A DNA stretch of 6,809 bases from Candidatus Bathyarchaeota archaeon (GTDB lineage: Archaea > Thermoproteota > Bathyarchaeia > TCS64): the NCBI GenBank assembly GCA_030670015.1, contig DAOVCM010000046.1, positions 1 to 6,809 on the forward strand. The letters run 5' to 3'. The notes under the pieces were generated by a model, which searched no databases, was not told where the DNA came from, and saw nothing but the letters and a program-made list of their open reading frames with translations. The position numbers and the translations under genes are program-made. Shown here one piece after another: positions 1 through 5,556 of the stretch (its first letter is position 1; each line of letters opens with the position of its first letter).

Positions 1-914
1 TTGCCCCCTTTCTCCTTCTGCTCATGCACAGTAGGCTGCCCTCCGGTGAACGCGCCCATGATCTTCTTCTCCGCCACCTCTGGAGGGTCGATGGTGAATA
101 TCGCCGTCTCAGGCTTGGAAGCCGACATTTTACCGCCCTTCCCCAGTCCGGGGAGGAATTTGGCGTGCATCTGGGCTGGCTTGTAGTAGCCGAGCTTCTC
201 CGCGATGTCTCGCGTCATTCTCCAGTAGGGGTCCTGATCGATGGCGGCGGGAATTATCACCGCCACCTTCCTGTTCTCCTTGACGGACTGGATGAAGCAG
301 GGGACTGCTTGGACTGCGGGGTAGAAGATGATGCCGATGTTGTCGCTGTCAGTCAGTCCGAACACCGCTTTTATCGTCGAGTAGGTGACCTTCTTCGCCA
401 CCTGTAGGGAGAGCCTGTATAGTTGGTGGATGTTCTCCACGTCGGAGATGATATGGGTCTTCTCAGGGTCGAAGCCTACGGCTATCAGGTCGAGGGAGTT
501 GTCGTAGGTGTATCCTACGGTGTCGTCGAGAGTAAGGTCCGGGTTGATGAGGAACTTCTCGTCGTCTGTCATCTGGAAGTAGAGGTCAGCGTCGAAGGCG
601 TCCTGCATGTACTTGGTGAAGAACCAGGGTAGCAGGTGGCCTAGGTGGACTGGGCCTGAGGGACCACGACCTGTGTAGAGTCCCACGGGGTCGCCTCTCG
701 AGTATACATCCAGCCACCAGTCTAGGTCCCGGTGGGAGAAGAATACCCCCCTCCTCAACTGCATGTGCATGTATCCTGCATACTTCTCAATCCGGTCGTA
801 AAGCTCCTGTGTGATGGGCTTCGTACCGAATTTTTCGATGAGCCTGTTGTAGTCTACCTCGCCCTCGACCTTCCAGGGCGTGACGACCATCTCCTTCTCC
901 TCAGCTTCCGTCAT
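1..914 (-). CDS. trpS: Tryptophanyl-tRNA synthetase, archaeal/eukaryotic type (3' end cut off by window)
   Basis: Class Ic cytoplasmic aminoacyl-tRNA synthetase that charges tRNA-Trp with tryptophan using ATP. Translating the minus strand gives 304 open residues with no stop before the window edge. Seen: the N-terminal VTPWKVEG stretch, LRRGVFFSHRD at about 63-73, the HIGH-type motif HLGH at residues 90-93 within YTGRGPSGPVHLGH, QMTDDEKF, the AIDQDPYWRMTRD segment, and KMSAS at residues 262-266 (117-131). These match the Pyrococcus and human TrpRS pattern as I remember it, rather than bacterial TrpRS or TyrRS. The family is about 370-390 residues in archaea, so roughly the last 70-80 are missing. 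The ATG at 914 has GGAG at 925-928, 10 nt upstream; an ATG eight codons further in is the only nearby alternative. It follows the acetyltransferase gene after a 254-bp structured gap, so it probably has its own promoter. Confidence 0.96.
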   Translation of the reverse strand, partial: MTEAEEKEMVVTPWKVEGEVDYNRLIEKFGTKPITQELYDRIEKYAGYMHMQLRRGVFFSHRDLDWWLDVYSRGDPVGLYTGRGPSGPVHLGHLLPWFFTKYMQDAFDADLYFQMTDDEKFLINPDLTLDDTVGYTYDNSLDLIAVGFDPEKTHIISDVENIHQLYRLSLQVAKKVTYSTIKAVFGLTDSDNIGIIFYPAVQAVPCFIQSVKENRKVAVIIPAAIDQDPYWRMTRDIAEKLGYYKPAQMHAKFLPGLGKGGKMSASKPETAIFTIDPPEVAEKKIMGAFTGGQPTVHEQKEKGG

Positions 915-945
915 CAATCAACAACTCCTATATCTTTTTGACCAT

Positions 946-1004
946 GGACCCTGATCCCTAAAGCACACTCTATCGGATTATAGGGAGAGCGCCACAGGGA
1001 GTCC
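946..1004 (-). promoter_or_regulatory. Nested long hairpin just upstream of the trpS ribosome binding site
   Basis: Three Watson-Crick arms nest in order: 946-948 with 1002-1004 (GGA/TCC), 949-953 with 995-999 (CCCTG/CAGGG), and 955-960 with 981-986 (TCCCTA/TAGGGA). That gives 14 base pairs with a 2-nt bulge, an 8/1 internal loop and a 20-nt terminal loop. A competing short stem CTAT/ATAG (970-973 with 980-983) overlaps the inner arm. In the trpS transcript the structure ends 17 nt before GGAG at 925-928. It could be a regulatory leader element; it is too short and lacks the arms of a tRNA. Confidence 0.4.
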
Positions 1005-1046
1005 AAGACGCAGGTCAGAATAGGGTTACAACTAGTTGGTTTCTCG

Positions 1047-1062
1047 TCCTCCATCAGGAGGA
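1047..1062 (-). promoter_or_regulatory. Small perfect hairpin over the stop codon of the leader ORF
   Basis: TCCTCC and GGAGGA are perfect complements separated by 4 nt. On the minus-strand RNA the 5' arm is the last two sense codons of the 13-codon ORF, the stop codon lies in the loop, and the 3' arm is a Shine-Dalgarno-like GGAGGA. No start codon follows that GGAGGA at a useful distance, so sequestration of a ribosome site is not shown. Confidence 0.4.
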
Positions 1063-1095
1063 TGTCCTTATCCAGTCCAAGTGATACACACTCAT
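1054..1095 (-). CDS. Possible 13-codon leader ORF upstream of trpS
   Basis: The minus strand reads MSVYHLDWIRTSS then TGA. A full-length Shine-Dalgarno AAGGAGGT (1096-1103) abuts the ATG; the in-frame GTG two codons later (1087-1089) sits 6 nt from the Shine-Dalgarno and is better spaced. A TATA-like sequence at 1129-1141 would place transcription start near 1108, just before it. One of the codons is TGG (Trp), which is notable upstream of the tryptophan synthetase gene, but a single Trp codon is weak support for attenuation. The peptide resembles nothing I recognise. It could equally be a chance ORF behind a purine-rich tract. Confidence 0.25.
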   Translation of the reverse strand: MSVYHLDWIRTSS

Positions 1096-1128
1096 ACCTC
1101 CTTGGTGTAGAAGATAGGTCTGAATAGA

Positions 1129-1141
1129 TCTTAAAAAATTT
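1129..1141 (-). promoter_or_regulatory. TATA-like box / T6 tract between acetyltransferase gene and trpS
   Basis: The minus strand reads TAAATTTTTTAAG, preceded by a purine-rich CGAAAG that could serve as a BRE. It may be a promoter for the trpS leader, with a predicted start near 1108. The T6 run lies about 30 nt past the acetyltransferase stop, so it may also act as an archaeal oligo-T terminator for that gene. Sequence alone does not separate these. Confidence 0.4.
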
Positions 1142-1168
1142 ATCTTTCGGGCAGTCCGTTCCCTAGTG

Positions 1169-1720
1169 TTACTTACTGATCTCCTTGACCATGATGACGC
1201 TGTCTATGTACTCACCGTCTCTAAGTGCAGCCCCAGGCACGCAACCGACCTCACGGTACCCAACCTTCTCGTAGACGTGGCGTGCCCTGTCGTTGGTGGC
1301 ATAAACCTCGAGAGTCAACAACTCTAGCCCCAGTCGCAATGCTTGATTTTCCGCCTCCCTCATGAGCTCAGTCCCAATACCGACGTCTCTATACCCGTCA
1401 CGCAGGGCTATCCCAAGGACGCCAACGTGCCGTGACCTCCCCGACTTTGGACTCACCTGTACTTGGCCTACAAACCTTCCGTCTGCCTCCGCCACGACGC
1501 CGACGACCTCGTCCTTCTCGACCCTTGAGAGATACCTAGCCAACCAGTCCACCTCCGCTTCCCTGGTCATCATCGTGTCAACTGTGATTTCAGCACCTTC
1601 CTCAACGAGGGAGTTGATGAACTCCAACATGTCGTCGAGGTCCGACCACTCTGGTGCTCTGAGAATCACATCTCTCCTGTCTTTAGCTAAGAACTGCCGG
1701 ATGAAAGTGCCTGCCTTCAT
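1169..1720 (-). CDS. GNAT family N-acetyltransferase
   Basis: Predicted cytoplasmic acetyl-CoA-dependent acyltransferase of 183 residues with unknown acceptor. The GNAT fold is visible from VILRAPEWSDLDDM (strand 1/helix 1), through VVAEADGRFVGQVQV (motif D region) and VGVLGIALRDGYRDVGIGT, which holds the acetyl-CoA pyrophosphate loop R-D-V-G-I-G at residues 111-116. The C-terminal part has LEVYATNDRARHVYEKVGY, with the usual Asn and Tyr. It resembles RimI- or phosphinothricin-type acetyltransferases, but the substrate cannot be assigned. The frame stays open to an ATG at 1828, adding 36 residues; I prefer the ATG at 1720 because AGAGGTGAAG lies directly before it, the extension does not look like a GNAT N-terminus, and a TATA-like AAATATTT (1747-1754) lies inside the extension. 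It follows the thioredoxin-like gene by 100 bp. Confidence 0.88.
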   Translation of the reverse strand: MKAGTFIRQFLAKDRRDVILRAPEWSDLDDMLEFINSLVEEGAEITVDTMMTREAEVDWLARYLSRVEKDEVVGVVAEADGRFVGQVQVSPKSGRSRHVGVLGIALRDGYRDVGIGTELMREAENQALRLGLELLTLEVYATNDRARHVYEKVGYREVGCVPGAALRDGEYIDSVIMVKEISK

Positions 1721-1758
1721 CTTCACCTCTGAACACGAGGTACAACAAATATTTGAAT
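1721..1758 (-). promoter_or_regulatory. Shine-Dalgarno and TATA-like box for the acetyltransferase gene
   Basis: GAGGTGA (1723-1729) is a near-perfect anti-16S match ending two bases before the ATG, the spacing being 5 nt from GAGG. This decides the start at 1720. A TATA-like TTCAAATATTT (1747-1757) lies about 30 nt upstream, suggesting a gene-specific promoter with a very short leader. Further upstream a T5 run (1784-1788 on minus) may end transcription from the thioredoxin-like gene. Confidence 0.45.
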
Positions 1759-1820
1759 CTGCCCTAGGCCATGTTGGCTCTGAAAAACCATGATGGGAGC
1801 GTGGTCTAAGCAGCTTATCA

Positions 1821-2294
1821 TCAAGCATTCAGCACTATGCCCAGCAGAGTTTCCTCCAGGCTCTTTCCTTCGGGTGGGTTCTCGACTATCTCTCCGATCT
1901 TTTTCCCATCCTTGTTGAAGACGATGATGAGGGGAATCTTTCTAACATTGAAGTCTCGGACCTCAGGGGGCGACGGGGGGATCCTCCAGACCTCTTTAGG
2001 GTTCTTCAGGTCCCTCATGAGGTGACCGAAAACCCGGATCTCCATATCTGTCGATTCTGCGATTAGCCCGAGCACCGGAACGTTTCGGTGGCAGTCCGGA
2101 CACCACTCAGCCGAGAAAACGAATAAAACTACATCCTCAGTACGCTTTTTAAGCTTCTCAGATGCCGGCTCATCGAGCTTGTAATCAGCCTTACGTTCGA
2201 TGAAGGCAGGAGCTCTCTCGCCTACGGAGGAAACATAGTCGGAGATGGTTTCAGAGTTCTTTCGTAGAATATCTAGATCATGCTTTTTTCCCAT
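1821..2294 (-). CDS. Thioredoxin-fold protein with WCPDC redox site
   Basis: A 157-residue predicted cytoplasmic thiol-disulfide protein. Residues 55-76 carry a beta strand VVLFVFSAEWCPDCHRNVPVL with the CxxC pair at C65 and C68, and the cis-proline loop expected opposite the active site is RKIPLI with P121. The strand IIVFNKDGKKIGEIV follows, as in thioredoxins. The N-terminal 50 residues are a charged extension before the core. There is no signal peptide or membrane segment. The overall shape suits the Thioredoxin_9-like group more than classical WCGPC thioredoxin; the partner is unknown. It lies 54 bp after phoU with no obvious terminator between them, so read-through is possible, yet a TATA-like box precedes it. 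No Shine-Dalgarno is visible before the ATG at 2294, consistent with a short-leader transcript. Confidence 0.88.
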   Translation of the reverse strand: MGKKHDLDILRKNSETISDYVSSVGERAPAFIERKADYKLDEPASEKLKKRTEDVVLFVFSAEWCPDCHRNVPVLGLIAESTDMEIRVFGHLMRDLKNPKEVWRIPPSPPEVRDFNVRKIPLIIVFNKDGKKIGEIVENPPEGKSLEETLLGIVLNA

Positions 2295-2325
2295 TGTAAT
2301 AGTCTGGGAAGGAGGAGAATGGCCG

Positions 2326-2334
2326 CTTAAATTT
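2326..2334 (-). promoter_or_regulatory. TATA-like box upstream of the thioredoxin-like gene
   Basis: The minus strand reads AAATTTAAG, ending 31 nt before the ATG at 2294. With the usual archaeal distance, transcription would begin about 10 nt before the start codon. This fits the absence of a Shine-Dalgarno and suggests independent expression from the pst-phoU operon. Confidence 0.45.
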
Positions 2335-2348
2335 CATTCCCTTAGCTA

Positions 2349-2987
2349 CTATCGGAGCACGATCCTTCTACCTGTCGCCGCGTATGTGATGGACTCGGCG
2401 ATGTAGCTTGCGTGGTCAGCGATCCTCTCCAAGTAACGGATGGTGAGGAGGTAGGCGATGATCGTCTTCGCATCTGCCTTTGACTCTGCAAGCCTCTCAA
2501 AATTCTCGATGTAGAGGTCATCGATCTCGCGTTCAACCTTAGATAACTTCCAGATTAGGGGCTGTTCTCGGGTTTCCACCAGCTTCAGGGCTAGACGGAC
2601 GATCTCCTTGACTTTCTCTCCCATCACGTTAAGGGAGAGCTCGCTGTCCGTGAGAGGCTCCCATGATCCGAGCCTTTTTATTATGTCAGATATATCGAGG
2701 GCGTATCGTCCGAAGCGTTCCATGTCATATGCAACCTTGATATAGACCTTGAGACTGCGCAGGTCCCCTGCCATGGGCTGGTGTAAGGCCATAAGCTCCG
2801 TCGCCTTGTCCTCAACCTCCTCGGATAGAATGAGGAGGGTGTTGGACCATGCCCTGATCTGGATGTGGACATCTGCCAATTCTTTGAAGCCATTTAAGGT
2901 GAGTGCTATAGAGTCCTCGGCGAGCTTCCCCATCTTGAGGAGGAGCGTCTCTATCTGGGTTAAGCCAGCATCCAATGGTCTGCTCAT
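2349..2987 (-). CDS. phoU: PhoU family phosphate transport regulator
   Basis: All-helical cytoplasmic protein of 212 residues with two PhoU repeats, expected to act with the Pst transporter to limit phosphate uptake. The first repeat contains KATELMALHQPMAGDLR followed by AYDMERFGRYALDIS; the second contains TIRYLERIADHASYIAES near the C-terminus. Length is typical (about 210-220). The second repeat has the usual metal-site pattern E-x-x-x-D (ERIAD), but in the first the Asp is replaced by Arg (ERFGR). The frame extends to a GTG at 2996 that overlaps the pstB stop as GTGA; I prefer the ATG at 2987 because GGTGA (2993-2997) lies 5 nt before it and the family core begins at SRPLDAGL. It is the last gene of the pst operon, translationally close to pstB. 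Confidence 0.93.
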   Translation of the reverse strand: MSRPLDAGLTQIETLLLKMGKLAEDSIALTLNGFKELADVHIQIRAWSNTLLILSEEVEDKATELMALHQPMAGDLRSLKVYIKVAYDMERFGRYALDISDIIKRLGSWEPLTDSELSLNVMGEKVKEIVRLALKLVETREQPLIWKLSKVEREIDDLYIENFERLAESKADAKTIIAYLLTIRYLERIADHASYIAESITYAATGRRIVLR

Positions 2988-2992
2988 CTTGG

Positions 2993-3817
2993 TCACCCAA
3001 ACTTTCCCGTGATATAGTTCTCCGTCAGTTCCTTTTCAGGGTTCTCGAAGAGGTCCTTTGTTCGGCCGAACTCAACGACCTCCCCGATATACATGAAGGC
3101 AGTCATGTCTGAGACCCTGGCGGCCTGCTGGAGGTTATGGGTCACGAGGACAACAGTGTATTTTTCCTGGAGGCTCCGCATCAATGTCTCGATCTTGGCG
3201 GTCGCTATCGGGTCCAGCGCACTGCAGGGCTCGTCCATCAGAAGGATCTCAGGCTCCACGGCAAGGGCCCTCGCGATGCACAGCCGCTGCTGCTGACCAC
3301 CCGACAGGGTTAAAGCGCTTTCATCTAGCCTATCGCTCACCTCATCCCATAGAGCCGCCATCCTGAGGCTCCGCTCCACAGCTTCGTCAAGCTCTCTACC
3401 ATTAGCCATTCCATGTATTCTGACGCCGTATGCCACGTTGTCGTAGACAGATTGTGGGAAGGGATTAGGCTTTTGGAACACCATGCCCACCCTTTTCCTC
3501 AGCTCATAGACGTCAACATCTTCGGCGTATACGTTATCCTCGTCGATGAATACCTGCCCAGACGTTCTACACTCAGGGATGATGTCGTTCATCCTGTCGA
3601 TAGCCCTTAAAAAGGTACTTTTCCCGCATCCTGACGGTCCCATGATGGACGTGATTATGTTACTCTTGATCTCCACTGAAATGTCCTTGAGCACATGATT
3701 CTCCCCGTACCAGAGGTTGAAATCCCTGAAGACGACCTTGTTCACTGCTCCATCTATCCTGAATTCTTCAAATACATCCTGCATTGCCTGTCCAGGAGTT
3801 ATCTCATTTCCATTCAT
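2993..3817 (-). CDS. pstB: Phosphate ABC transporter ATP-binding protein PstB
   Basis: The cytoplasmic ATPase that drives phosphate import through PstC/PstA. The 274 residues contain every ABC motif: Walker A GPSGCGKST (60-68), Q-loop FQKPNPFP (114-121), signature LSGGQQQR (171-178), Walker B ILLMDEP (191-197) with catalytic E196, D-loop SALD (199-202) and switch H227 in VTHNLQQ. The FQKPNPFP and CSALDPIAT stretches are characteristic of PstB among ABC ATPases. A roughly 25-residue N-terminal stretch precedes the nucleotide-binding domain. The ATG at 3817 overlaps the pstA stop as ATGA, and GGAGG lies at 3829-3833, 11 nt upstream; an ATG 11 codons in is a possible alternative. No key residue is missing. 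Confidence 0.98.
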   Translation of the reverse strand: MNGNEITPGQAMQDVFEEFRIDGAVNKVVFRDFNLWYGENHVLKDISVEIKSNIITSIMGPSGCGKSTFLRAIDRMNDIIPECRTSGQVFIDEDNVYAEDVDVYELRKRVGMVFQKPNPFPQSVYDNVAYGVRIHGMANGRELDEAVERSLRMAALWDEVSDRLDESALTLSGGQQQRLCIARALAVEPEILLMDEPCSALDPIATAKIETLMRSLQEKYTVVLVTHNLQQAARVSDMTAFMYIGEVVEFGRTKDLFENPEKELTENYITGKFG

Positions 3818-4662
3818 CTCGGCCCTAACCTCCTCAAGTAGTAGTTTCTCACAATCAACGCAGATACACTAACAGCCATGAACATTACAAGCAGAACAAG
3901 AGAAGCACCAAAGGCACGGCTCATCGACTCTGAGGTATGTCCTTGAGTTGCCAGTAGATAGATGTACATGGTTAACGAACCCGTCGGAGAACGTAATGAT
4001 CGGGGTACAAAGGCCTCTAAGCCGGAGCCGGACGTCAGCCACACAACAGCTGTCTCGCCCATAGCTTTCCCCATGCCCAAAAGGATACCTGTGATAATCC
4101 CTGGGCTGGCAGCCGGCAGCACGATCTTGAGGATGGTTTGCCATTTCGTCGCACCGAGTGCCAATGACGCATCTCTATACCCTCTAGGCACCATTTTTAT
4201 CGCCTCCTCGGAGGCCCGGATTGTCCACGGCAGAGTCATGAAGCTCAGCGAGACAGCCCCCGCCAATAACGATGTCTTCAACTGCAAGTAGTAGACCAAG
4301 AATTCGAGGCCGAAGAGGCCTATGACAATGGAGGGCATCCCCGCTAAAGTCTCCGTGAAGAACCGGACGGTCTGAGTGATAACATTATTTGGCGCGTACT
4401 CTGCAAGGTAAATTGCGGAGGCAACGCCGAGGGGAGCCCCCAAGAGAGAGCAGAGGGAGACCAAGTAGATAGAACCGACTATCTGGGGGAAAATTCCGCC
4501 CAATTCGAAACGATAAGGTCTTCCAGTTAGGAACTCCCAGCTAATCACTCCTATGCCGTTGCTTCCAACCCAGACCACGATAACCGGTAGGATCAGGATA
4601 GTAATAACGACAGATGCACAGAGCCCAGCTTTAATGATGTTCTCCTTCGTCAGCTCATCCAT
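3814..4662 (-). CDS. pstA: Phosphate ABC transporter permease PstA
   Basis: Integral membrane half of the phosphate channel, 282 residues, typical length. Hydrophobic segments occur near residues 12-33, 60-86, 103-127, 131-147, 188-206 and 251-271. The cytoplasmic EAA loop that docks on PstB is clear at about 160-204: GYRDASLALGATKWQT, VLPAASPGI and MGKAMGET. The pattern EYAPNN after the second membrane segment and the ETLAGMPSIVIGLFG stretch are usual in PstA. The ATG at 4662 is preceded by a strong AAGGAGGAG (4671-4679) 8 nt away, inside the end of pstC; the two genes overlap by 8 bp, which points to coupled translation. The downstream overlap with pstB is 4 bp. Confidence 0.97.
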   Translation of the reverse strand: MDELTKENIIKAGLCASVVITILILPVIVVWVGSNGIGVISWEFLTGRPYRFELGGIFPQIVGSIYLVSLCSLLGAPLGVASAIYLAEYAPNNVITQTVRFFTETLAGMPSIVIGLFGLEFLVYYLQLKTSLLAGAVSLSFMTLPWTIRASEEAIKMVPRGYRDASLALGATKWQTILKIVLPAASPGIITGILLGMGKAMGETAVVWLTSGSGLEAFVPRSLRSPTGSLTMYIYLLATQGHTSESMSRAFGASLVLLVMFMAVSVSALIVRNYYLRRLGPR

Positions 4663-5506
4663 TCCAGTTTCTCCTCCTTATGACAAAGGTGGCAACCAAG
4701 TTCAGCGCTACAACGATGAAGAAGAGAACGACGCCGATCGCGAATAGTGCGTACTGGTGCGGGGAGCCCCACTCGGCGTAGCTGAACTCTATGGCGATGG
4801 TTGAGGTCAATACCCGCACCCTATCAAGGACTCCGGTAGGTATCCACGGGGTCTCCGGGTTGCCTACCACCATGAGGACAGCCATGGTCTCTCCCACAGC
4901 CCTTCCCACGCCAAGAACTATGGCCGCCCGCATACCTGACGAAGCGCTTGGAAGGACCGCCCGTCTGACAGTCTGCCATTTCGTCGCGCCAAGAGCCAGG
5001 GACGCCTGCCTGTAGGAGGTGGGAACAGCCCTTATGGCGTCCTCAGACAGGGATATAATGTGGGGAAGACTCATTATAGCCAGAACTATCCATCCGGCCA
5101 GGATTGACTCGCCTCTCCCTCCTAGGTTGTTCCGTATGAAGGGTATGATCACAATTAATCCGAAGAAACCTATTACGACGGATGGGACGCCGACGAGAAC
5201 CTCGACAGTCGATTTGATCATGTTTCTGAGCCAGAAGGGTGAGAACTCCGCAAGAAAGACAGCACAGGGCACACCTATCGCCGTCGCTATGATTATGGCG
5301 CCTGCAACCACCACGAGGGTCCCCAGCAACGTGGGGAATATGCCGTACAAGTTCTTGTGGGGGCTCCAGACCATTCCCATGAGGAAGTTCCAGTTGAGGG
5401 CAGATATGCCCTCCCGAAGGAGGAATATGATAATTAGGAAAACAATTAGTGTCGAGAAGGAGGCGCAGAGAAATAGTATCTTACTGGCAATGTCACCCCT
5501 CTTCAT
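4655..5506 (-). CDS. pstC: Phosphate ABC transporter permease PstC
   Basis: The other membrane half of the phosphate channel, 283 residues. Hydrophobic segments lie near residues 8-30, 57-86, 106-125, 135-151, 194-213 and 251-275. The EAA loop is YRQASLALGATKWQT with VLPSASSGM and VGRAVGETMAV at about 165-210. The WSPHKNLYGIFPTLLGT stretch after the first membrane segment is characteristic of PstC. Order (after pstS, before pstA) supports PstC over PstA. The ATG at 5506 has AAGGA ending about 6 nt upstream (5512-5517). The gap to pstS is 50 bp and holds a T6 run, so pstC-pstA-pstB-phoU may be expressed at a lower level than pstS. Confidence 0.97.
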   Translation of the reverse strand: MKRGDIASKILFLCASFSTLIVFLIIIFLLREGISALNWNFLMGMVWSPHKNLYGIFPTLLGTLVVVAGAIIIATAIGVPCAVFLAEFSPFWLRNMIKSTVEVLVGVPSVVIGFFGLIVIIPFIRNNLGGRGESILAGWIVLAIMSLPHIISLSEDAIRAVPTSYRQASLALGATKWQTVRRAVLPSASSGMRAAIVLGVGRAVGETMAVLMVVGNPETPWIPTGVLDRVRVLTSTIAIEFSYAEWGSPHQYALFAIGVVLFFIVVALNLVATFVIRRRNWNG

Positions 5507-5529
5507 CTCGAATCCTTCTCATATATTGT

Positions 5530-5535
5530 AAAAAA
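5530..5535 (-). terminator. Oligo-T run between pstS and pstC, possible partial terminator
   Basis: On the minus strand CTCTTTTTTAC occurs about 21 nt after the pstS stop. Archaeal RNA polymerase can stop at short U-tracts, so some transcripts may end here, leaving excess pstS message. Only very weak pairing (GTTG/CAAC) is seen before it. A TATA-like AATATAT at 5521-5527 follows but is too close to the pstC start to be a convincing promoter. Confidence 0.3.
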
Positions 5536-5556
5536 GAGGTGGTTGTCTTTGACCAA

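Larger units (their letters stand above)
915..1168 (-). other. Structured leader / intergenic region upstream of trpS
   Basis: This 254-bp stretch separates the acetyltransferase stop from the trpS start and has no conventional gene. Read on the minus strand it contains, in order, a T-run with a TATA-like sequence (1129-1141), a perfect Shine-Dalgarno AAGGAGGT (1096-1103), a 13-codon ORF (1054-1095), a 6-bp hairpin (1047-1062), a long nested hairpin (946-1004) and the trpS Shine-Dalgarno GGAG (925-928). I found no tRNA-like TPsiC arm. A second TATA-like sequence (TATAATC, about 977-983) could start a shorter leader. The layout suggests a long regulated 5' leader, but that is inference. Confidence 0.5.

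Noticed and set aside
24..632. Plus-strand open frames in the first 900 bp
   Set aside because: They are shadows of the minus-strand TrpRS gene, which carries HLGH and KMSAS and runs off the window edge.
946..1004. tRNA or tRNA-like element in the trpS leader
   Set aside because: Only one nested stem is present, with no TPsiC-type loop, anticodon arm or CCA-proximal layout of tRNA length.
1015..1062. C/D box small RNA in the trpS leader
   Set aside because: A TGATGGA and a CTGA occur about 35 nt apart, but the C box is imperfect and no C'/D' pair or terminal stem was found.
1362..1793. 143-residue plus-strand open frame
   Set aside because: It lies antisense to the acetyltransferase gene, is rich in Ser/Thr/Pro from reversed codons, and shows no domain; the minus-strand GNAT motifs explain the region.
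1814..1824. TAAGCTGCTTA dyad just after the thioredoxin-like stop
   Set aside because: The loop of one base cannot form a real RNA hairpin and no T-run directly follows.
1721..1828. 36-residue N-terminal extension of the acetyltransferase
   Set aside because: It contains the TATA-like box and Shine-Dalgarno of the shorter form and does not look like a GNAT N-terminus.
5019..5531. 170-residue plus-strand open frame
   Set aside because: Antisense to pstC, whose EAA loop and membrane segments are unmistakable; the plus translation has no recognisable motif or ribosome site.
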